Assembly: GCA_032158295.1 (NCBI GenBank)
Contig: CM063250.1
Location: 4,947,001 to 5,011,000, forward strand
DNA: 64,000 nt
From: Pycnopodia helianthoides
Lineage: Eukaryota; Echinodermata; Asteroidea; Forcipulatida; Asteriidae
Direction: 5' to 3'
Notes under the pieces: model-generated
Database searches by the model: none
Seen by the model: only the letters and a program-made list of their open reading frames with translations
What the model was told of the DNA's origin: nothing
Made by a program: the position numbers and the translations under genes
Shown: positions 58,285 through 64,000 of the stretch, piece after piece
Layout: every line of letters begins with the position of its first letter
How positions within the stretch are numbered: position 1 is the stretch's first letter

Positions 58285-61200
58285 CTAGGCTGGAATATCT
58301 TATCATCTCTCGCCAAGCCCCAGTTAACAAGAAGACAGGTTCTGCGCGGGCATCTGAAAATAAAGCATCTTTGCTCACTTCTCCTGCGTCATCTGGGCTG
58401 CTGAACGGAGAAACTGACGTAAGCAGCATTATGCAGCTCGCCGCGGATGCAAGATTGCCTCGGCCTTTATCTGCGGCATTACTTTCTTTAGGTGTGCACG
58501 CTGACGTGTGGACAATACTGCGCATTGACCCTTACCTTGTAATATTTTACTTTTAATCATATTCTCAGTTGGCAGCAGAGGACAAAGTTTTAATTGACTG
58601 TTCATAATTCTGGAATTCATAATTTAACGATGCCCTTACTCTTTTTGAGAATTTCAACGGCCTGAGGTCAAATTCGTTCGCTACCTTTACAGCAGTTGTT
58701 GAGTCGAATTTAACTCAATAAGCATGGTTCTTGTGATAAGTTCATTTCGGTGAATAGTACCGATTGTTTAGTTATTATGTTGATTATCATTGTTTTGTAG
58801 AGTTTTTTTTTAAAGCTAGACAGTTCACTTGATTAACTTTCGAAATATTTTTCGAAACAAATGGTTTAAAGTGAAGAAAAAAAAGTGTTCATCGAGGTAA
58901 AAAAAAAAATGTAATAGTTTCGAGGTGAATCTTAACTATCATGTGAAACTAAGCACAATTAAATTAAATGCAACTTAAAGTATAGTTAATGTTGTTTCAG
59001 GAATCCGACTTGATAAACGGTTGAGGCTAAATATTGTTTTTTTGTGACTGAAACTGAGGAGCAAGTGTCTTTCTGACAAAAAAATAAAAGTAAAATAATA
59101 AATACAAAACAAAGGGTCCCGCGTCAAAGTTCAGATATGTGTATTATTTCACCGCGATAATATCTTTTCCAGATTGTGTGGATCTCTTGATCTTGCAGAT
59201 TAGAATCGAAAAGGATAGAAAAGAGATATCGCCCAAAATGTAAATTCCAGTTAAATGAATGAAATCTAACGAATTAAAATACTACCTCTCAGAGTTCACA
59301 ACTAAAGGAATTGAACCCATTTTGTTTCCCTTTACAATTTTGATCTAATTTACCTGAAGAATGGTGGGCATTTCGGGGGGAATTATTTTGATTCTTTCAG
59401 CAGATTTGCAAAAGTACACGTGGTTGTCGGCAGGTTCTTTGACTCGAACTTTTTTACACATTGTAAATAATTTATACAGATGTTGAAGTCATTAAAGTCA
59501 CTGTTGGTATAACTGCCTCAAATATTTACCATGAATTCATCGATTATAATTGGCTTATTAAACGACAATTTCAAGGGGCGTCTCACAAAGGAAAAACACT
59601 TGTGTACGACGAAAACAAAAGTGACAAGCATGGACGGTTCAAATTCTTGCGTATCATGGCTATGTAAGGATAATTCCACGATTCAGCAAAACTACACAAT
59701 TAAGAACTCTTTCAAATTGAACCTCGTCAAAATGACGCTCAAACTATAATTTGTTGGATCCATTTTTTCATCGATGTCGGATCACTCATCGGGTCTTTTA
59801 ATTACAATGGCAGCTTTGTTTTAAATTAAGAAAATTAACACTTATCAGTGCATATTTGTATCAAATCAGAGAGGCATTGAAACAGTCGTTCACTCGCATG
59901 CTGTCATCTCACTATAGAGTGACTTCGCATGTCACATTTTTTTCTCGTATAACCGAATAATAAGAATAATTCCAAAGTTTAAAAGGGTTTAATCAAATTA
60001 CTTCATTTGATCCAAAAACTACGACAAAATAGACCATCGCATTGGATGATTATAGCGATGAATGATAGAGAGAAGTTTTTGGTGTAAATCCATGTGGTTT
60101 TTTTTTCCGTAGCGAGTGCAACACTGTATGCGCATCGCCATAGTACAAAACCACTACGGATCGATTGGTCTTGAATTCGTAATATAGACAACCTGTAACA
60201 AAGCCAAAAAGTTAGTACACAAGATCAAAACAAAGAATCGTTGAACATTGGGGGGAAAATGTGTACAGTTATAGGCAGTTCAGACTAGCCTCGTGACTTA
60301 CCGTGTTTTCTTTGTTTGAAATATATATATCCAAAAAGGGTGGTGTTGATATTCATTCCAGGATAAATTGAGTCCATATAAGTCACCAAAGTTAAACGGC
60401 AGGGCAAGAACTACCAATTGTCCCCTCCGCGACATAACGGTCATATGCAACGAATGCTAGATGTTTCGTCTGGTTTGGGCAAGAATGGGAGGACGGGTGC
60501 CCGGCTCTGGTCCTCGTGTGCTCAGTCCCCTAAGACGTCATTCAACCGGATTTTCCGGCCCATACGAGATACAGGGAGCAGAGCCACATTGCTGGCGATA
60601 CCATGGTCGCACTGACGTGCCAAGCACACGGCAAGGCCTTAGCAAGTGTCGCACTCTCGAGCCTTTGTGCGTCAGCGCCTACGTCAAAGCCTTCGATTTT
60701 TTTTTTTTTTTTTTTAACCCTGCAAGGTTGACGAGCCGTTGTCAAGAACACATCTTTCTCGTCATGAACGTACGTCAGGCTTGATAACCGCGCTGCAGCT
60801 CTGCTATCCGGCCCTGACGCAGACATTAGAGATGTAATTATCCGATCCTCCATATATGGAACGCACGACGTACGCCGTGAGCATTGGTAATGGATGCAAG
60901 TGCAGGCTTTACTGCGCGTGCTCCATCCAGGCTGCAGTTGATTAACATAATATACTCAGGGAGCGGTAGTTGTTAATTTCCAACCAGTATTATTCATGTC
61001 CGTTGCAAATGGCTCCTCGTGCAGTTGTGCCCTTATCCCGCGTTAGATGACCTCATTCTGAGATGAAACCCGCCCTGCTGTAATTTTACTCGCATATATT
61101 TATGCCATGTGAAAACGGATCACATCTTGTTTACAAAATGATGTGGTTTGTCTGTGTTCATTCCATATGGTACACTTTGGCCTGTTTTTTCCTTCAAAGG

Positions 61201-62686
61201 TTACCCTCGTGAATGAATGATTGAACGACACTCAACTCTGTGTGAGTGAAGTGCTCTAGTCGTCGATTTTTTTTTCCTTCACCCACACACAAAATGCACA
61301 CAAACAACTTTGTTTACCCGCCGCACTGGCCTAGTTTGACCACGGTTTGACCTGCGTATTATATTTGCATTATTATCTTGAAACGAGACTAGCAGGCGTG
61401 TTCATTGCGTAATGGATGATGGTTGGACAACGTTGAATTTTACATGACAACGCTGTAATTTAAAAATCTCAAATTACATAAAGTGTGGCGAATTTAATTG
61501 TAACATATAGGCCTACGGGCTAATTCATTATTCACCCTGTTATATTTCACCAAGACTTTATCTTTCAAAAAAATAAATAATAATGCTAATAAATCTCAAA
61601 TTCCAACCAAACTGATCACTGGGCATTTTTTGCGTTTGGTTTGCACTGACACTCATCTTAATCCCACTATTGACTGCAGCAGTTGTTATGAAAATAAATA
61701 GCACTGGACGCAAGTGGCGCCCTTGCCAACACACGGAGCACGCACGTACTGGCCTCTGGTCAACAACAAAAAAGGCGGGAGTTCAAGAAGTGGTGTATTT
61801 CCTCTTTATTCTGTCCGAAGTGTGACGTAGTCCACTGTAAGTCACGCCCACTTCACACAAATCGGCCCCACTTTGACCTGAAGCCCACAGGAGTTGCATG
61901 GAGCTAGTTTTTCGTTGATGATTTATACGCAAAACGAGTTTATCAGCAATTACTATATTGGACTTGGATTCAACATATACGTTCTTTAAAACTATCGAGG
62001 TCATAAGAAACGTTTTTGCGCGATGAAATGGGTGAGTTTTAGGTAAAATTACAACACAAACGTTTGCCAGCGGTTTTGCAGCCATAAAGTAGCGAAAACT
62101 TTGGGCGTCAATACGCGCGCGTGTGACGCAATGATTTACAAACAAGATAAAATCTTCAGGAAGCACGTAGTTAAGCTTCTAAACACTCTTCTCTGTTGTC
62201 AGAAAGGGACTAATTCAATTCGATGCAAATAACATTATATTTCCACATTAGCATCGATAACAATTGATTGTGTACAGTCTCGTGCAGATTCGACCATTGT
62301 GGTCCCATTCATTATGGAGTTTTACGTGGGCGGTATTCTGTTTTGTCAATTATTTTAGTTTAACGTAGCTTATGGCCGTGGAAATTATACACGTCGTTGG
62401 GAATCTAATACCAAGTAAAAAAAAAACAAGAGGAAAGTAAAATCAATTGTACATAATAACGAAGAAAACTGAGAATAAACCTTGACCTAAAAAATTAAGA
62501 ATGTTGCCCAACTGGCAGTCATGTTGTCATGTGGTGGACGCACAAATTCGGGCGTGATTGGCAAATGGGGTTTCTAAAAATAAGCATCCTCGTCCCAAGT
62601 TTTAATTGTGTTTCAATGTTAATTTGAACATTGTGTTATATACAAATTGAAACTTTGTTTATAACAACTTGCTATGTGTTTTTGAA
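58285..62686. other. Upstream intergenic DNA right of the NR4A promoter
   Basis: No exon recognised. Further CRE-like octamers occur (TGACGTAA at 58415, AGACGTCA at 60533). A poly-T run lies at 60698-60715. A 127-codon minus-strand frame (62166-61783) shows no family signature. Confidence 0.45.
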
Positions 62687-63027
62687 AGGAACATTACAGT
62701 TTTGGTTTTGCTAACAAAACAGTTGCTGGCAGTGTAAGCACTTTATGTAATCCACCACATACATAAACTGACAAACCTGTAGAAGTTTGAGATTAATCGG
62801 CCATATGGGTCACGAGAAAATAGTGAAAAACCGATTACACATTTGCGTGAAATCATATAGATTCAACAGATGAATAAAACGCTCACTGAGCGATAAACTC
62901 CAACCGGAAAATTAGTTTATTCATTTCTCTTCAAATATGGCATTTCAGACAGAAATATATAAAGGGATGTTTTCTACTATCATCATCCTAGACCGTGTTT
63001 TATTCTTACCAATTCTGTAATGTTCCT
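62687..63027 (+). mobile_element. Family A MITE, copy 6 (internally shortened)
   Basis: Left AGGAACATTACAGTTTTGG (flank TGAA rather than TTAA), right CCAATTCTGTAATGTTCCT then TTAA (63028-63031). About 40 bp before the right end is missing compared with copies 1, 2, 4 and 5. Confidence 0.88.
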
Positions 63028-63654
63028 TTAATTTTCAAGAATATTTTGTATTAATATGATTTTACTAAGAAGATTTGATATTATAGAAAAACATAGTTTT
63101 TGTCTGAGTTGTTTTCTCGGTTTTGATATTTGCGAGACTTGCACAGTCCGATAAGCAATACAATGTGGGTAAAAGAAAACGTGGAGGCACGTTCCGAAAA
63201 AGCAAGGCTTGTCAAGGAACAGACCGTGCACAAACAAATCGTAAGAACAAACAAAAACAACAACAAGTAAAGCAATTAATAACATCTAAATTGACCCCCA
63301 AAACAAAACTACAGTTTGATCATAATGAATAATGCATGATCAGTGTGCATCCTCATACTTTAATGAAATACATTTTTGTAATTAAAAAAGAAATTGCGAA
63401 AACTTTATAGGTGATCACGTTTTTTGATAATACAGACTGTACACTCCGAGCGAGCAATACAAGAAAACAACACTGGAAACTAAAAAGTCCTGGTCCATAA
63501 TAAGCAACTTAGCAAATGTACTCGGTGTTGTGTTTATTTATTTATTTGTTGCATCCCTCACCAAGAAACGTTTTCATCTTTGAGAAGAGTATAGTACGGA
63601 GCCCCTAAGGGGACAGGTAAAAAAAAAATGAAAAGGTAAAAAAAAATATATATA

Positions 63655-63935
63655 TTATTTCGTTCCATCGAAATACTATTTCGTTCCCTCGAAATCATTT
63701 CGTAACCTCAAAATCATTTCGTTCCCTCGAAATGTTATTTCGTTCCCTCGAAATGTTATTTCGTTCCCTCGAAATGTTATTTCGTTCCCTTGAAATGTTA
63801 TTTCGTTCCCTCGAAATATTATTTCGTTCCCTCGAATTATTTTTTCGAGGGAACGAAATAGATTATTTCGAGGGAACGAAATAACATTTCGGGGGAACGA
63901 AATATATTTATTTCGTTCGAACGAAATAATTTAGC
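63655..63935. repeat. Dyad-symmetric tandem array of ATTTCGTTCCCTCGAAAT
   Basis: About eight forward units spaced 17-22 bp, then three or four units in inverted orientation (TCGAGGGAACGAAAT), ending ATTTCGTTCGAACGAAAT, itself a perfect palindrome. Each unit has inverted ends TTTCG/CGAAA, so the whole can fold at two scales. Flanked by GTACGGAGCCCC and GTACGGAGTCC. Confidence 0.88.
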
Positions 63936-64000
63936 TGGTACGGAGTCCTTGATATGCCAAGAGAATTTCTGGAATATTAAAGCCTTTATGTTAGTGTGTA

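Noticed and set aside
61783..62166. 127-codon minus-strand frame as a hypothetical gene
   Set aside because: No family resemblance, no flanking splice logic, ordinary length for chance in this much sequence.
63655..63935. CRISPR-like array because of regular 20-bp repeats
   Set aside because: No spacers of unique sequence, units are self-inverted, and the host DNA is eukaryotic.

Overview
This is eukaryotic nuclear DNA, AT-rich, with spliced genes, long introns and dense interspersed repeats. The two genes are animal genes. The repeat content (tRNA-derived SINEs, many short TTAA-flanked inverted-repeat elements, foldback elements with a GGGCCCAATTTCAT-type end) looks like a deuterostome invertebrate, most likely an echinoderm and perhaps a sea star. 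The species call is inference only.

Two multi-exon genes could be rebuilt exon by exon from splice sites and reading phase. Both lie on the minus strand. (1) An FLVCR1/2-type major-facilitator transporter (choline/ethanolamine/heme family) has ten coding exons between 28,483 and 7,539. They join in phase into a 528-residue protein. A likely 5' noncoding exon lies near 29.3 kb and a polyadenylation signal near 6.94 kb. (2) An NR4A (NGFI-B/Nurr1/HR38) orphan nuclear receptor has seven coding exons between 47,343 and 42,803, giving 766 residues. A long 3' UTR probably reaches about 40.07 kb and carries AU-rich and Pumilio-type motifs. Its 5' end is upstream of 47.4 kb. Three candidate first or leader exons are visible (51,392, 56,501 and 57,904). 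The most distal has a TATA box, two full cAMP response elements (CREs), and a strong first AUG in phase with the receptor frame.

Layout: 1-6.9 kb is repeat-bearing intergenic DNA with a 16-bp satellite at 4.2-4.85 kb. 6.9-29.4 kb is the FLVCR gene, whose introns are packed with TTAA-flanked elements (families A, B, D and H), SINEs and foldbacks. 29.4-40.05 kb is intergenic, with a 618-bp tandem duplication, a 27-bp minisatellite and more TTAA elements. 40.05-47.4 kb is the NR4A coding part and 3' UTR. 47.4-58.3 kb is the NR4A 5' leader introns and promoters, with very few interspersed repeats. 58.3-64 kb is upstream DNA with one family A element and a dyad-symmetric 20-bp tandem array at the right edge.

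The clearest non-routine signals are these. Exact CRE palindromes (TGACGTCA) number ten in 64 kb, and six lie in 49.6-58.3 kb upstream of NR4A, a gene known to be CREB-responsive in vertebrates. A predicted distal first coding exon of NR4A lies 10.5 kb upstream of its other start. Several unrelated-looking short elements share TTAA target sites, and one is nested inside another. I found no viral, CRISPR, rRNA or genuine tRNA gene. The sequence alone does not establish a novel biological system.
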